A stretch of 64,000 nt of DNA from Shinella sp. PSBB067 (GCF_016839145.1 NZ_CP069303.1:4145001-4209000), one strand, 5' to 3'; positions 47,820 to 61,696 are shown, numbered from the stretch's first letter. The notes: generated by a model not told the origin, from the letters alone. Numbers and translations: made by a program.

Positions 47820-48884
47820 GTGAAGGACAGACACCGCCGGCCGAAGAGCGGCCCCGCCGCGCCCGTCAAGGCCAAGGCACATGTCAGGCCGCAGGCCGCC
47901 CCGGCCCCGAAGAGGGAGCCGCGCCCCGCGCCCGAGGCGCCCGCCCGCCCGCTGATCCGCCGCGAGGGCGAAAAGCCCGCCGAGCGCGTGCCCGTCATCC
48001 TTGAAACCGCCGGCTCCGACCAGTACCGCCTCATCGACAGCGGCGCCGGCGAGAAGCTGGAGCAATACGGCCCTTATCGCATCGTCCGCCCCGAGGCGCA
48101 GGCGCTGTGGCAGCGGAGCCTCCCGGCCTCGCTCTGGGACAAGGCCGACGCCCTCTTCACCGGCGACACGGACGAGGACGGCATGGGCCGCTGGAAATTC
48201 CCGAAGGCCGCGCTCGGCGAGACCTGGCCGATGCAGCTCCTCGGCGTCGATTTCCACGGCCGCTTCACCGCCTTCCGCCATGTTGGCGTCTTCCCCGAAC
48301 AACTCGCCCACTGGCGCTGGATGAAGGAGAAGGTCGAGACGGCCGGCCGCCCCGTCAAGGTGCTGAACCTCTTCGGCTATACCGGCGTCGCCTCGCTGGT
48401 CGCAGCGGCCGCGGGCGCGGAAGTCACCCATGTCGACGCCTCGAAGAAAGCCATCGGCTGGGCGCGCGAGAACCAGGCGCTCGGCCGCATGGAGAAGCTG
48501 CCCATCCGCTGGATCTGCGAGGATGCGATGAAGTTCATCCAGCGCGAGGAGCGCCGCGGCAGCAAATACGACATCATCCTCACCGACCCGCCGAAATTCG
48601 GCCGCGGGCCGAACGGCGAGGTCTGGCACCTCTTCGACCACCTTCCGCTGATGCTCGACATCTGCCGCGAGATCCTGTCGCCCAAGGCCATCGGCCTCGT
48701 GCTGACGGCCTATTCGATCCGCGCGAGCTTCTATTCCATCCACGAGCTGATGCGCGAGACCATGCGCGGTGCCGGCGGCACGGTGGAATCGGGCGAGCTC
48801 GTCATCCGCGAGAGCGGCCCGGACGGCGGCGAGGCCGGCCGCGCCCTCTCCACCTCCCTCTTCAGCCGATGGATCAGCGTATGA
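47820..48884 (+). CDS. class I SAM-dependent (rRNA) methyltransferase
   Basis: A methyltransferase of the RlmI-related group; its target is not established. After a basic, Pro/Ala-rich N-terminus the protein has NLFGYTGVASLVAAAAGAE (SAM motif, near residue 184) and LTDPPKFGRGPNG (catalytic DPPK, near 257). The start is uncertain: the only plausible start after the CoxG promoter region is a GTG at 47820 with a weak ribosome site. The end overlaps the TrmH-family gene by 4 bases (ATGA, 48881-48884). Confidence 0.82.
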   Translation: MKDRHRRPKSGPAAPVKAKAHVRPQAAPAPKREPRPAPEAPARPLIRREGEKPAERVPVILETAGSDQYRLIDSGAGEKLEQYGPYRIVRPEAQALWQRSLPASLWDKADALFTGDTDEDGMGRWKFPKAALGETWPMQLLGVDFHGRFTAFRHVGVFPEQLAHWRWMKEKVETAGRPVKVLNLFGYTGVASLVAAAAGAEVTHVDASKKAIGWARENQALGRMEKLPIRWICEDAMKFIQREERRGSKYDIILTDPPKFGRGPNGEVWHLFDHLPLMLDICREILSPKAIGLVLTAYSIRASFYSIHELMRETMRGAGGTVESGELVIRESGPDGGEAGRALSTSLFSRWISV

Positions 48885-49735
48885 GCCACGACCACCATGG
48901 AGCCCGCCGCGTCGGTCAGGTGAAGGAGGTCACGAGCCTTTCGAACCCGATCGTCAAGGACATCAAGGCGCTGTCCGACAAGAAGCACCGCGACGAGACG
49001 AAGAGCTTCATGGCCGAGGGCCTGAAGCTCGTCATCGACGCGCTGGAACTCGGCTTCGAGATCAGGACGCTGGTCTATGCCAAGAACGTCAAGGACAAGC
49101 CGCAGGTCGTGCAGGCCGCGACGAAGACCGTGGCGCGCGGCGGGCTGGTGCTGGAGGTCAGCGAGAAGGTGCTCTCCTCGATCACGCGGCGCGATAACCC
49201 GCAGATGGTCATCGGCATCTTCACCCAGCGCTGGACCAGCCTCCGGGACCTGAAGCCGAAGGCCGACGAGACCTATGTGGCGCTCGACCGCGTCCGCGAT
49301 CCCGGCAATCTCGGCACGATCATCCGCACTGCGGACGCGGCCGGCGCGAGCGGCGTCATCCTGATCGGCGAGACGACCGATCCCTATTCGATGGAGACGG
49401 TGCGCGCCACGATGGGCTCGGTCTTCGCCCTGCCTTTGGTGAAGGCGAGCCCGGCCGATTTCCTCGCCTGGAAGAAGGGCGCCGGCGTTTCCGTCGTCGC
49501 CACGCATCTTGCCGGCGCGGTCGATTACCGCACCATCGACTACGGTAAGAAGCCCGTCGTCCTCCTCATGGGCAACGAGCAGGCGGGCCTGCCGGACGCG
49601 CTCGCCCGCGAGGCCGATGCGCTCGCCCGCATCCCGCAGGCCGGCCTTGCCGATTCGCTGAACCTCGCCATCGCCACCGGCATCATGCTCTTCGAGGCGC
49701 GCCGCCACCTCCTGACGCTGGAAGACCGCGCATGA
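48881..49735 (+). CDS. TrmH/SpoU family RNA methyltransferase
   Basis: A 284-residue SpoU-type 2'-O-ribose methyltransferase. An N-terminal substrate-binding domain ([20 protein letters not shown]) precedes the trefoil-knot SPOUT domain with [19 protein letters not shown] near residue 142, [10 protein letters not shown] near 228 and [17 protein letters not shown] near 256. It is similar to 23S rRNA or tRNA Gm enzymes; the base is not known. It overlaps its neighbours on both sides by 4 bases, so all three genes are translationally coupled. Confidence 0.88.
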   Translation: MSHDHHGARRVGQVKEVTSLSNPIVKDIKALSDKKHRDETKSFMAEGLKLVIDALELGFEIRTLVYAKNVKDKPQVVQAATKTVARGGLVLEVSEKVLSSITRRDNPQMVIGIFTQRWTSLRDLKPKADETYVALDRVRDPGNLGTIIRTADAAGASGVILIGETTDPYSMETVRATMGSVFALPLVKASPADFLAWKKGAGVSVVATHLAGAVDYRTIDYGKKPVVLLMGNEQAGLPDALAREADALARIPQAGLADSLNLAIATGIMLFEARRHLLTLEDRA

Positions 49736-50223
49736 ACGACCGCATACCGCTTTTCTCCCGGCCGGTGCCGGTCGTCGTCTTCATCCTTTTTGCACTGCTG
49801 CTCGACCAGGCGGTGAAGTTCGCCGTGGAAAGCTGGCTTCCCTTCCAGGAAGCCGTGCATGTCGTGCCCATGCTGGCGCTCTACCGCACCTACAATTACG
49901 GCGTCGCCTTCTCCATGCTGTCGGGCATGGAGGGCTGGGTCATCGTGACGCTCCGGCTCTTCGTCGTCGCCTTCGTCGCCTGGCTCTGGCGGCAGACGCC
50001 GAAGGAGCGGGGCCTTGCCCATGCCGGCTATGCCTTCATCATCGCCGGCGCCTTCGGCAATCTCATCGACCGCGGGCTCTTCGGCTACGTGATCGACTAT
50101 GTGCTCTTCTACACCGAGACCTGGTCCTTCGCCGTCTTCAACCTTGCCGACAGCTTCATCACCATCGGCGCGGGCCTCGTCATCCTTGACGAGCTCGTCG
50201 TGCTGCTTCGCGCGAAACGCTAA
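49732..50223 (+). CDS. lspA: lipoprotein signal peptidase (signal peptidase II)
   Basis: LspA cleaves signal peptides from prolipoproteins in the inner membrane. The 163-residue protein has four predicted membrane helices, NYGVAFSML in the conserved loop and the two catalytic aspartates in GNLIDRG and [11 protein letters not shown]. The length is standard. Its ATG overlaps the TGA of the RNA methyltransferase gene by 4 bases. Confidence 0.95.
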   Translation: MNDRIPLFSRPVPVVVFILFALLLDQAVKFAVESWLPFQEAVHVVPMLALYRTYNYGVAFSMLSGMEGWVIVTLRLFVVAFVAWLWRQTPKERGLAHAGYAFIIAGAFGNLIDRGLFGYVIDYVLFYTETWSFAVFNLADSFITIGAGLVILDELVVLLRAKR

Positions 50224-50279
50224 AATTCGAACGACTTGCTGAAGCGGTTTTGAACGGTCGCTATGCTATGCGGGCTCTC

Positions 50280-52568
50280 ATGAGCGAACCCGTCAAGCTA
50301 CAGAACCGGCTCAAGGCCGAATTTGCCGAAGCACCGCGCCATCAGGCCCGCACACGGCCCGGAAAGGACGCGGCACGAAACGCCCGTGCCGCCGAAACCG
50401 CGGGCACCGCCAGCGCGCCCGCGGTGGAAAGCCCTGCGGCGATCCGCAGCGCCATTGCCGGCCTCGGCCTGTTGTTCGCCGCGCTGGTGCTCGCCACCGG
50501 CATGGCGGCCGGCTTCTATGTCGCCGCCGCCGGCCTCGGCTTTGCCGGTATCGCCGGAGCCGCCTTCCTCCTGCGGCGCCCGCCCGCCGCCGCGCAGGAG
50601 AAGGATGACGACCGCTCCTGGGAGCACAGCGAGACCTCGCAGATCCTCTCGGCCATCCACGACGTCCTCGGCGACATCGTCGTCATGCGCACGCTCGACG
50701 GCCGTATCCTCAATGCCAATCCCGTTCTCGGTGAGCTCACGGGTGTGGCCGATTTGGAGGGCAGGACCTGCGAGGCGCTCGGCCTTGCCTTCCGCTCGCA
50801 GGCCATGGCCCACCGCTATGACGTCGACGTGAACACGCCGGCCGGCAAGCGCATCTATTCCTGGCACGACGTCACCGTTCGCGATCCGGCCTCCGGCGAG
50901 CTCGTCGTCCATTCCATCGCCCGCGACGTGACGGAGGAGCGCCGGGCCGAGGGCGAGCGCGAGCGCGCCCGCCAGCGCGCTGAGGAGGCGAGCGCCGCCA
51001 AGTCGCGCCTGCTGGCGACCGTCAGCCACGAGATCCGCACGCCCCTGTCCGGCATCCTCGGCATGTCGCACCTCATCGGCCAGACGCGGCTGTCGGCCGA
51101 GCAGAAGAACTACCTCGCCGGCATCCGCCAGTCCGGCCACGCGCTGGTGCAGCTCGTCGACGACCTCCTCGATTTCTCCACCATCGAGGCCGGCCGCTTC
51201 CAGCTCCGCCCCTCGGAGGAGCCGGTGCGCCCGATGCTGGAGAGCGTCGTGGAAATGCTCTCGCCGCGCGCCCATGAAAAGGGCATCGAGATCGGCTCTT
51301 TCGTCTCCCCCGACGTGCCGGGCCTGCTCATCTACGATGCGCCGCGCCTTCGCCAGGTGCTCTACAACGTGGTCGGCAATGCCGTGAAGTTCACCCATGC
51401 CGGCGGCGTCTCGCTAGACACCACGCTGGATCGCGGCGCGGTCGTCGTCCGTGTCACCGATACCGGCCCCGGCATGAGCGTCGAGGAACAGGCCCGCATC
51501 TTCGAGGAGTTCGAGCAGACCGGCAGCGCCGCCCAGCGCAGCGGCGGCACGGGGCTCGGCCTTGCCATTTCCGCCCGCATCCTCCGCGAGGCCGGCGGCG
51601 CGCTGACGCTGGAAAGCACGCCCGGCAAGGGCAGCACCTTCACCATCCGCATGCCGGTCGACATGCGCACGGCGAAGGCCGCGCGCGGCTCGCGCAAGGG
51701 TATCCTCGCCGGCAGCCTCGTCTTCGTGCTCGCCCCCGCGGGACCGGCCTCGGCGGCGCTCGTCCGCACCATCGATGCGCTCGGCGGCGTGTGCCATCTC
51801 GCCACCTCGACGGACGAGGCGTTCGACCTTGCCCAGCGCCTTGCCGGCCGCAGGGCGGTGCTCACCGACATCATCGTCGACAACCGCCTTGCCGGCGCCT
51901 TCCGCCGCGACTTGGCCGATCTCGGCTTCTTCCGCGACGCCGGCGCCCGCCGCATCTATCTCGTCAACCCGGAAGAGCGCGGCGGACGGGCCATCGGCAA
52001 CGGCGAGGGCTTCGATTCCTGGCTCATCCGGCCGCTGCGCGAGCGCTCGCTCGTCGAGGTCCTGCGCGGCCGCATGAAGGGCATCGAGGTTCGCGACGCC
52101 ATCAACGACAACCGCCCGGTCCTCAAGGACCTGCCGCAGCAGGCCGCCGCGCCCGCGGCGGAACCCGTCACGGGGGCCCGCATCCTGCTTGCCGAGGACG
52201 ACCCGGTGAATGCCATGCTGGTGCGCTCCGTGCTGGAGCGGGCGGGTCATGTCGTGCGCCATGTGCCCGACTATCCGGGGCTTGTCGCCGCGCTGGCCGG
52301 CGCCACCGAGGCCGGACCCTTCGCGGCGGACCTCATCGTCACCGATTTCGGCATGCCCGGCGGCGACGGCAGGGAGATGATCGCGCGCATCGTCCAGCGG
52401 GACTACGGCAATGCCCCCATGCCGGTCGTGGTGCTGACGGCCGACAGCCGCGCCGGCCTTCGCGAGGAATTGCTGGCCGTCGGCGCCGATGCGGTGCTGG
52501 CGAAACCGGCCGATCCGGCGCGGCTCATCGGGGAAATCGCCCGGCTGGTGCGGCGCGCCAGCACATAG
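50280..52568 (+). CDS. hybrid sensor histidine kinase/response regulator
   Basis: A 762-residue inner-membrane hybrid kinase. Order: short cytosolic N-tail, two close membrane helices (about 55-100), a PAS-like sensor segment (about 125-215), HisKA with His250 in TVSHEIRTPLSG, HATPase with NAVKFTHAGG, DTGPGM and GGTGLGLAIS, then a degenerate receiver-like segment (about 470-610) and a C-terminal receiver with Asp689 in TDFGMPGGDG and the AKPAD lysine. The start is not certain: a TTG at 50250 and ATG at 50268 are in frame. The signal and partner are unknown. No regulator gene is adjacent. Confidence 0.88.
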   Translation: MSEPVKLQNRLKAEFAEAPRHQARTRPGKDAARNARAAETAGTASAPAVESPAAIRSAIAGLGLLFAALVLATGMAAGFYVAAAGLGFAGIAGAAFLLRRPPAAAQEKDDDRSWEHSETSQILSAIHDVLGDIVVMRTLDGRILNANPVLGELTGVADLEGRTCEALGLAFRSQAMAHRYDVDVNTPAGKRIYSWHDVTVRDPASGELVVHSIARDVTEERRAEGERERARQRAEEASAAKSRLLATVSHEIRTPLSGILGMSHLIGQTRLSAEQKNYLAGIRQSGHALVQLVDDLLDFSTIEAGRFQLRPSEEPVRPMLESVVEMLSPRAHEKGIEIGSFVSPDVPGLLIYDAPRLRQVLYNVVGNAVKFTHAGGVSLDTTLDRGAVVVRVTDTGPGMSVEEQARIFEEFEQTGSAAQRSGGTGLGLAISARILREAGGALTLESTPGKGSTFTIRMPVDMRTAKAARGSRKGILAGSLVFVLAPAGPASAALVRTIDALGGVCHLATSTDEAFDLAQRLAGRRAVLTDIIVDNRLAGAFRRDLADLGFFRDAGARRIYLVNPEERGGRAIGNGEGFDSWLIRPLRERSLVEVLRGRMKGIEVRDAINDNRPVLKDLPQQAAAPAAEPVTGARILLAEDDPVNAMLVRSVLERAGHVVRHVPDYPGLVAALAGATEAGPFAADLIVTDFGMPGGDGREMIARIVQRDYGNAPMPVVVLTADSRAGLREELLAVGADAVLAKPADPARLIGEIARLVRRAST

Positions 52569-52667
52569 GCTCTCGCCACTTTGGGGTGTTCAACGCAGCG
52601 TCGCGTCATTATCTTGTTGCAGAAACGTGGTTAAAGCCACGAAGCTTCGCTGAACAGGTATACCGCC

Positions 52668-53543
52668 ATGACGCTCGATCTCGCCCAGACCATCGCTCCG
52701 GTGGAAGCCGCCCAGAAGCCCGCCGCGGCGATCGCCGCGGGAACGGACGTGCTCGGCCGCATCGGCAATCTCGAGACGCGCACCGCCCGCTCCGTCTCGG
52801 AGATCGATGCGGCGCAGGCCGTGCGCTACCGCGTCTTTGCCGAGGAGATGAATGCGCGGCTCTCGCCCGACGCCGTGCGCCGCAAGCGGGACTTCGACGC
52901 CTGGGACATGGTCTGCGACCACCTTCTCGTGCTCGACACCTCCATCGAGGGCGATGCCGAGGAGCAGATCGTCGGCACCTATCGCCTGCTGCGGCAGGAA
53001 GTGGCGGCCGTTTCCGGGGGCTTTTATTCCCAGTCGGAATTCGACGTCGACACGCTGGTCGCCCGTCACCCGGACAAGCGCTTCATGGAGCTCGGCCGCT
53101 CCTGCGTGCTGCCGGCCTACCGCACCAAGCGCACGGTCGAGCTGCTCTGGCAGGGCGCCTGGGCCTATTCGCTGAGGCACGGCATCGACGTGATGTTCGG
53201 CTGCGCCTCCTTCCACGGCACCGTACCGGAGGAACACGCACTGGCGCTGTCCTTCCTGCACCACAATGTGCTGGCGAAGGACGAATGGCACGTTACGGCC
53301 CGCCCGGAACTCTTCCGCACCATGGACCTGATGCCGTCCGAGGGCATCGACGCGCGCAAGGCGCTCACCGCCATGCCGCCGCTCGTCAAGGGGTATCTGC
53401 GCCTCGGCGCGGCGATCGGCGAGGGCGCCGTCGTCGACCATGGCTTCAACACAACGGACGTGCTGATCGTCCTGCCCATCGGCAAGATTTCCGGCCGCTA
53501 TCTCAATTATTACGGTGCGGATGCGGGGCGTTTCGCGAGCTAG
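52668..53543 (+). CDS. olsB: ornithine lipid synthesis N-acyltransferase OlsB
   Basis: OlsB attaches a 3-hydroxyacyl chain from acyl-carrier protein to the alpha-amino group of ornithine, the first step of ornithine lipid formation. The 291-residue GNAT-like protein has AVRYRVFAEEMNARLSPD near residue 50, DHLLVLD, FMELGRSCVLPAYRTKRTVE near 140 and FGCASFHGT near 180. In Sinorhizobium olsB sits beside tme, as here. OlsA, the second enzyme, is not in the window. Ornithine lipids replace phospholipids when phosphate is low. Confidence 0.88.
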   Translation: MTLDLAQTIAPVEAAQKPAAAIAAGTDVLGRIGNLETRTARSVSEIDAAQAVRYRVFAEEMNARLSPDAVRRKRDFDAWDMVCDHLLVLDTSIEGDAEEQIVGTYRLLRQEVAAVSGGFYSQSEFDVDTLVARHPDKRFMELGRSCVLPAYRTKRTVELLWQGAWAYSLRHGIDVMFGCASFHGTVPEEHALALSFLHHNVLAKDEWHVTARPELFRTMDLMPSEGIDARKALTAMPPLVKGYLRLGAAIGEGAVVDHGFNTTDVLIVLPIGKISGRYLNYYGADAGRFAS

Positions 53544-53587
53544 ATAGGAATTAGGCAGTAGCCAATAGACAGTAGGGATGTTTTTCC

Positions 53588-55909
<2,322 letters not shown>

Positions 55910-55935
55910 GCTCCCCCCTCACACTCCTGTGGGCG

Positions 55936-55955
55936 ATAGGCCCGGATGGGCCTAT
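55936..55955. promoter_or_regulatory. palindrome in the tme-mutS divergent promoter region
   Basis: ATAGGCCC-GGAT-GGGCCTAT is an 8-bp perfect inverted repeat with a 4-base centre, in the 113-base gap between the start codons of tme and mutS. It could be an operator or a leader hairpin; no regulator is known for it. Confidence 0.4.
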
Positions 55956-56022
55956 GGCGGTTGTTTTCTATATCGCCGCATGGCTAGGGTGACACCTCTT
56001 TTTTAGGAAGAACAGACTCTCC

Positions 56023-58758
56023 GTGAACGATCAGATCGCGCGCCACAACGATATCTTGTCGACGGCCGAGCTCGCCAGCGGCGAAAGCCGCGCGTCGGCG
56101 ACGCCGATGATGGAGCAATATATCGAGATCAAGGCGGCCAACCCCGACAGCATGCTGTTCTACCGCATGGGCGATTTCTACGAGCTGTTCTTCCAGGACG
56201 CCGTGGATGCCTCCCGCGCGCTCGGCATCACGCTGACCAAGCGCGGCCAGCATATGGGCCTCGACATTCCGATGTGCGGCGTGCCGGTCCATGCGGCGGA
56301 CGATTATCTCCAGAAGCTGATCGCCGTCGGCTTCCGCGTCGCCGTCTGCGAGCAGGTGGAAGACCCGGCGGAGGCCAGGAAACGCGGCTCGAAGTCGGTG
56401 GTGCGCCGCGATGTCGTGCGCCTCGTCACGCCCGGCACGCTGACCGAGGAAAAGCTGCTCTCGCCGTCCGACGCCAACTACCTGATGGCCGTCGCGCGCA
56501 TCCGCGGCGGGGGCGAGCCCGCCATGGCGCTCGCCTGGATCGACATTTCCACCGGCATCTTCCGCCTGTCCGAGACGGCGCAGGGCCAGCTCCTCGCCGA
56601 TATCCTGCGCATCGACCCGCGCGAGCTGATCGTGCCGGACACGCTGTTCCACGATCCCGAATTCCGCCCGGTGCTGGACGTCGTCGGCCGCGTCGCCGTC
56701 CCGCAGCCGGCCGTGCTCTTCGACAGCGCGACGGCCGAGGGCCGTATCGCCCGCTATTTCGGCGTCTCGACGCTCGACGGCTTCGGCACCTTCTCGCGCG
56801 CCGAACTGGCCGCCGCCTCCGCCGCGATCTCCTATGTCGAGAAGACGCAGATCGCCGAGCGCCCGCCGCTCGGAAGGCCCGAGCGCGAAAGCTCGGCCTC
56901 GACGCTCTTCATCGACCCGGCGACGCGCGGCAATCTCGAACTGGTGCGCACCCAGTCCGGCGACCGCGCCGGCACGCTGCTGAAGGCCATCGACCGCACC
57001 GTCACCAGCGGCGGCGCGCGCCTGCTGGCCGAACGGCTGATGTCGCCGCTGACCGAGCCGGAAGCCATCAACGCCCGGCTCGACTCGATCGCGACGCTCG
57101 CCGGCCGCCCCTCCTTCTGCGAGGACCTGCGCCGGACGCTGAAGCAATTGCCCGACATGCCGCGCGCCCTCTCGCGCATCGCGCTCGGCCGCGGCGGCCC
57201 GCGCGACCTCGGCGCGATCCTGCAAGGTCTTTCGACGTCCGCCGATATCGCCCAGTTGATGGTGGTGGAAGACCTCGAAGGCGAGCTTGCGAGCGCGCGG
57301 GCCGCCATCGCCGCGCTGCCGATCGACCTGTCGCACCGCCTTGCCGTGATGCTGGCCGACGAACTGCCGCTCTTGAAGCGCGACGGCGGCTTCATCCGCG
57401 AAGGGGCGGATGGCGAGCTGGACGAGATGCGCGCGCTGCGCGACCAGTCGCGCCGTGTCATCGCCGGCCTGCAACTGCAATATGCCGAGGAGACCGGCGT
57501 CAAGTCGCTGAAGATCAAGCACAACAACGTGCTCGGCTATTTCATCGAGGTCTCCGCCGGCAATGCCGCGGCGCTGACAGAGGGCGACGAGGCCAAGGCC
57601 CGCTTCATCCACCGCCAGACCATGGCGGGCGCGATGCGCTTCACGACGACGGTGCTCTCCGAGCTCGAAACCAAGATCGCCAACGCCGCCGACCGGGCGC
57701 TCGCCATCGAGCTTGCGGCCTTCGACGGGCTGGTCGAGGCGGTCGTGGCGGAGGCCGAGGCCATCAAGGCGGCGGCTCGCGCACTTGCCGTCGTCGACGT
57801 GTCGGTCGGCCTTGCGGCGCTTGCCGAGGAACAGGCCTATTGCCGGCCGGTGGTCGACAATTCCACCATGTTCGCCATCGTCGGCGGCCGTCATCCTGTC
57901 GTGGAGCAGGCGCTGCGCCGCCAGCAGGCCGCCGCCTTCGTCGCCAATTCCTGCGACCTCTCGCCGACGGACGGCAAGGGCCACGGCGCGATCTGGCTGC
58001 TGACCGGCCCCAACATGGGCGGTAAGTCGACCTTCCTGCGCCAGAACGCCCTCATAGCCATCCTCGCGCAGATGGGCGCCTACGTTCCGGCCGAAAGCGC
58101 CCATATCGGCATCGTCGACCGCCTCTTCTCGCGCGTCGGCGCCTCGGACGACCTTGCCCGCGGCCGCTCCACCTTCATGGTGGAGATGGTCGAGACGGCG
58201 GCGATCCTCAACCAGGCGACGGAGCGCTCGCTGGTCATCCTCGACGAGATCGGCCGCGGCACCGCCACCTTCGACGGCCTTTCCATCGCCTGGGCCGCCG
58301 TCGAGCACCTGCACGAGGCGAACCGCTGCCGCGGTCTCTTCGCCACGCATTTCCACGAGCTGACGGTGCTGTCGGAAAAGCTCGCCCGCCTTTCCAATGC
58401 CACGATGCGCGTCAAGGAATGGGACGGCGACGTCATCTTCCTGCACGAGGTCGGCCCCGGCGCGGCGGACCGCTCCTACGGCATCCAGGTGGCGCGCCTT
58501 GCGGGCCTGCCGCCCTCGGTCGTGGCGCGGGCGAGGGACGTGCTTGCCAAGCTCGAGGATGCCGACCGCAAGAACCCGGCGAGCCAGCTCATCGACGACC
58601 TGCCGCTGTTCCAGGTCGCGGTGCGCCGCGAGGAGGCGCAGCGCAGCGGCCCGTCGAAGGTCGAAGAGCTGGTCAAGGGCCTCAACCCGGATGACATGAC
58701 GCCGCGCGAGGCGCTCGATGCGCTCTACGTGCTGAAGAAAGAACTTGGCAAAGCCTAG
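56023..58758 (+). CDS. mutS: DNA mismatch repair protein MutS
   Basis: MutS recognises base mismatches and small loops and starts repair with MutL. The 911-residue protein has the mismatch-binding [11 protein letters not shown] (Phe-x-Glu, near residue 46), connector and clamp domains, and the ABC-type ATPase with Walker [15 protein letters not shown] (near 661-674), then [19 protein letters not shown] and ATHFHEL. The GTG start has no good ribosome site, and an ATG at 56107 is possible, but the N-terminal extension resembles that of other rhizobial MutS. It leads to glnD. Confidence 0.95.
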   Translation: MNDQIARHNDILSTAELASGESRASATPMMEQYIEIKAANPDSMLFYRMGDFYELFFQDAVDASRALGITLTKRGQHMGLDIPMCGVPVHAADDYLQKLIAVGFRVAVCEQVEDPAEARKRGSKSVVRRDVVRLVTPGTLTEEKLLSPSDANYLMAVARIRGGGEPAMALAWIDISTGIFRLSETAQGQLLADILRIDPRELIVPDTLFHDPEFRPVLDVVGRVAVPQPAVLFDSATAEGRIARYFGVSTLDGFGTFSRAELAAASAAISYVEKTQIAERPPLGRPERESSASTLFIDPATRGNLELVRTQSGDRAGTLLKAIDRTVTSGGARLLAERLMSPLTEPEAINARLDSIATLAGRPSFCEDLRRTLKQLPDMPRALSRIALGRGGPRDLGAILQGLSTSADIAQLMVVEDLEGELASARAAIAALPIDLSHRLAVMLADELPLLKRDGGFIREGADGELDEMRALRDQSRRVIAGLQLQYAEETGVKSLKIKHNNVLGYFIEVSAGNAAALTEGDEAKARFIHRQTMAGAMRFTTTVLSELETKIANAADRALAIELAAFDGLVEAVVAEAEAIKAAARALAVVDVSVGLAALAEEQAYCRPVVDNSTMFAIVGGRHPVVEQALRRQQAAAFVANSCDLSPTDGKGHGAIWLLTGPNMGGKSTFLRQNALIAILAQMGAYVPAESAHIGIVDRLFSRVGASDDLARGRSTFMVEMVETAAILNQATERSLVILDEIGRGTATFDGLSIAWAAVEHLHEANRCRGLFATHFHELTVLSEKLARLSNATMRVKEWDGDVIFLHEVGPGAADRSYGIQVARLAGLPPSVVARARDVLAKLEDADRKNPASQLIDDLPLFQVAVRREEAQRSGPSKVEELVKGLNPDDMTPREALDALYVLKKELGKA

Positions 58759-58801
58759 CACCTCGGATCATTGTCCTCGCGTGCTGAAAGGGTCTATAGG
58801 C

Positions 58802-61696
58802 ATGCGAACCGAACGGGCGATGGAAGACAGGCGGGACGCAGGCCGGCATCCGATGGAAAAGAAGCTTCTGGCACCGGCCGAGTCCGGACTTCTCGACGTT
58901 CCGGCGCTGCGCGCCCGCTGCGAGTTCATCGCCAGCACCAATGCCGACTACCGCGACCGCATGCGACGCGAGCTTCTGGCCGAGTTCAAGACGGTCAATG
59001 CGGCGGGCCGCGAGCGCGCCCGCGAACTGCTCTTTGCCGACGGCAGCGGCCTGCAATGCGCCGCACGCATCTCCTGGCTGCAGGACCAGCTCATTGCGGT
59101 CCTCCACGATTTCACGCTCAACCATGTCTTCAGCGCCGGCCAGGCCCCGCCCGCCGCCCGCATCACGGTGACCGCCGTCGGCGGCTACGGCCGCGGCACG
59201 CTGGCGCCGGGCTCGGATATCGACCTGCTCTTCCTGCTGCCGGCAAAGCCGGCCGCCTGGAGCGCGCCGGCCATCGAGTTCATGCTCTATATCCTGTGGG
59301 ATCTCGGCTTCAAGGTCGGCCACGCCACGCGCAACCTGGAGGAATGCATCCAGCTCTCCAAGGGCGACATGACCATCCGCACGGCGATCCTGGAGGCGCG
59401 CTACATCTGCGGCTCGGTGGCGCTGTTCGAGGAGATGGCGGTGCGCTTCGACCGCGAGATCGTGCGCGGCACCGGTCCGGAATTCATCGCGGCGAAGCTC
59501 GCCGAACGCGACGAGCGCCACCGCAAGGCCGGCGATACGCGCTACCTCGTCGAGCCCAACGTCAAGGAAGGCAAGGGCGGGCTTCGCGACCTGCACACGC
59601 TGTTCTGGATCGCCAAGTATTTCTACCACATCCGCGATCCCGCCGAACTGGTGAAGCTCGGCGTCCTGTCGCGCCAGGAATACAAGCTCTTCCAGAAGGC
59701 GGACGATTTCCTCTGGGCGGTGCGCTGCCACATGCATTTCCTGACCGGCAAGGCGGAGGAGCGGCTTTCCTTCGACATCCAGCGCGAGATCGCCGAATGC
59801 CTCGGCTACCAGCCGCATCCCGGCCTTTCCGCCGTCGAGCGCTTCATGAAGCACTATTTCCTCGTGGCCAAGGACGTCGGCGACCTGACGCGCATCTTCT
59901 GCGCCACGCTGGAGGACCAGCAGGCCAAGGAAGCGCCCGGCATCACCGCCGCGATCAGCCGCTTCACGCGGCGCGCGCGCAAGATCGCCGGCACGCTGGA
60001 TTTCCTGGAGGACCGCGGCCGCATCACCATCGCCGGCCCCGATGTCTTCAAGCGCGACCCGGTCAACCTCATCCGCCTCTTCCACATCGCCGACATCAAC
60101 GGGCTGGAATTCCACCCCGACGCGCTGAAGGAGGTCACCCGCTCGCTGAAGCTCGTCAACGCCGCGCTGCGCGAGGACGAGGAGGCGAACCGCCTGTTCC
60201 TCTCCATCCTCACCTCGCCGCGCGATCCGGCGCTGATTCTCCGCCGCATGAACGAGGCGGGCGTGCTCGGCCGCTTCATTCCGGATTTCGGCAAGATCGT
60301 CGCGATGATGCAGTTCAACATGTATCACCACTACACGGTCGACGAGCACCTGATCCGCTCCGTCGGCGTGCTGGCGGACATCGACCAGGGGCGCGAGAAG
60401 GAAGCCCACCCCCTCAGCTTCCAGGTGATGCCGAGCATCGAGGACCGCATCCCGCTCTATGTCGCGGTGCTGCTGCACGACATCGCCAAGGGCCGGCCGG
60501 AGGACCATTCGGAGGCGGGCGCCAAGGTCGCGCGAAAACTCTGCCCGCGCTTCGGCCTTTCGCCCAAGCAGACGGAGCTGGTCGTCTGGCTGATCGAGGA
60601 ACACCTGACCATGTCGATGGTCGCCCAGACCCGCGACCTCAACGACCGCAAGACCATCGCCGATTTCGCCGACAGGGTGCAGTCGATGGAACGGCTGAAG
60701 ATGCTGCTGGTGCTGACGGTCTGCGACATCCGGGCGGTCGGCCCGGGCGTCTGGAACGGGTGGAAGGGCCAGCTCCTGCGCACGCTCTACTACGAGACCG
60801 AACTGCTCATCTCCGGCGGCTTTTCCGAATTGTCGCGCAAGGAGCGGGCGCAGGCCGCCCGCGAGATGCTCTCCGAGGCGCTGCCGGCCGACTGGAGCCA
60901 GAAGGATCGCAAGACCTATACACGCCTCAACTACGAGCCCTATCTCCTGACGGTCTCGCTGGAGGACCAGGTGCGCCACGCCGCGTTCATCCGCGAGGCG
61001 GACAGGGCCAAGCAGACGCTGGCGACGGCGGTGCGCACGCACTCCTTCCACGCCATCACCGAGATCACGGTCCTGTCCCCCGACCATCCGCGCCTGCTGA
61101 CGGTCATCGCCGGGGCCTGCGCGGCGGCGGGCGCGAACATCGTCGACGCGCAGATCTTCACCACCTCCGACGGACGCGCGCTGGACACGATCCTCGTCAA
61201 CCGCGAATTCCCCAATGACGCGGACGAGACGCGCCGCGCCGGCACGATCGGCCGCATGATCGAAGACGTCCTGTCGGGCCGCAAGCGCCTGCCCGAGGTG
61301 ATCGCGACGCGCACGAAGAGCCGCAAGCGCAGCCGCACCTTCACGGTCTCGCCGGCCGTCACCATCTCCAACACGCTGTCGAACAAGTTCACCGTCATCG
61401 AGATCGAGTGCCTCGACCGCCCCGGCCTTCTCTCCGAGGTCACGGCCGTGCTCTCCGACCTCTCGCTCGACATCGCCTCGGCGCATATCACCACCTTCGG
61501 CGAGAAGGTCATCGACACCTTCTACGTCACCGACCTCGTCGGCCAGAAGGTCACCAACGAAAACCGGCAGGCCAACATCGTCGCGCGGCTGAAGGCCGTC
61601 ATGGCCGACGAGGCGGACGAGCTGCGCGACCGCATGCCGCCGGGCATGATCGCGCCGGTTCCCGCCGTCGCGAGAAGGATCAGGGCAGAACAATGA
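58802..61696 (+). CDS. glnD: bifunctional uridylyltransferase/uridylyl-removing enzyme GlnD
   Basis: GlnD senses glutamine and uridylylates or deuridylylates PII proteins (GlnB/GlnK). The 964-residue protein has a nucleotidyltransferase domain with [19 protein letters not shown] (near residue 126), the PII-uridylyltransferase region, an HD domain with [14 protein letters not shown] (near 505) for the removing activity, and two C-terminal ACT domains near 753 and 863 that bind glutamine. The start is uncertain (58802 chosen; 58820 and 58853 possible). It follows mutS and overlaps murJ by 4 bases. Confidence 0.95.
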   Translation: MRTERAMEDRRDAGRHPMEKKLLAPAESGLLDVPALRARCEFIASTNADYRDRMRRELLAEFKTVNAAGRERARELLFADGSGLQCAARISWLQDQLIAVLHDFTLNHVFSAGQAPPAARITVTAVGGYGRGTLAPGSDIDLLFLLPAKPAAWSAPAIEFMLYILWDLGFKVGHATRNLEECIQLSKGDMTIRTAILEARYICGSVALFEEMAVRFDREIVRGTGPEFIAAKLAERDERHRKAGDTRYLVEPNVKEGKGGLRDLHTLFWIAKYFYHIRDPAELVKLGVLSRQEYKLFQKADDFLWAVRCHMHFLTGKAEERLSFDIQREIAECLGYQPHPGLSAVERFMKHYFLVAKDVGDLTRIFCATLEDQQAKEAPGITAAISRFTRRARKIAGTLDFLEDRGRITIAGPDVFKRDPVNLIRLFHIADINGLEFHPDALKEVTRSLKLVNAALREDEEANRLFLSILTSPRDPALILRRMNEAGVLGRFIPDFGKIVAMMQFNMYHHYTVDEHLIRSVGVLADIDQGREKEAHPLSFQVMPSIEDRIPLYVAVLLHDIAKGRPEDHSEAGAKVARKLCPRFGLSPKQTELVVWLIEEHLTMSMVAQTRDLNDRKTIADFADRVQSMERLKMLLVLTVCDIRAVGPGVWNGWKGQLLRTLYYETELLISGGFSELSRKERAQAAREMLSEALPADWSQKDRKTYTRLNYEPYLLTVSLEDQVRHAAFIREADRAKQTLATAVRTHSFHAITEITVLSPDHPRLLTVIAGACAAAGANIVDAQIFTTSDGRALDTILVNREFPNDADETRRAGTIGRMIEDVLSGRKRLPEVIATRTKSRKRSRTFTVSPAVTISNTLSNKFTVIEIECLDRPGLLSEVTAVLSDLSLDIASAHITTFGEKVIDTFYVTDLVGQKVTNENRQANIVARLKAVMADEADELRDRMPPGMIAPVPAVARRIRAEQ

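Noticed and set aside
52597..52640. A Pho box upstream of olsB
   Set aside because: GCGTCATTATCTTGTTGC matches only about 5 of 7 and 3 of 7 bases of the two CTGTCAT halves, too weak to call even though the gene is phosphate-related.
58682..61693. A 1003-codon open frame on the minus strand under glnD
   Set aside because: GC-rich coding DNA leaves long antisense frames; its translation is Arg/Asp/Glu-rich and has no family motif, while glnD on the plus strand has all its domains.
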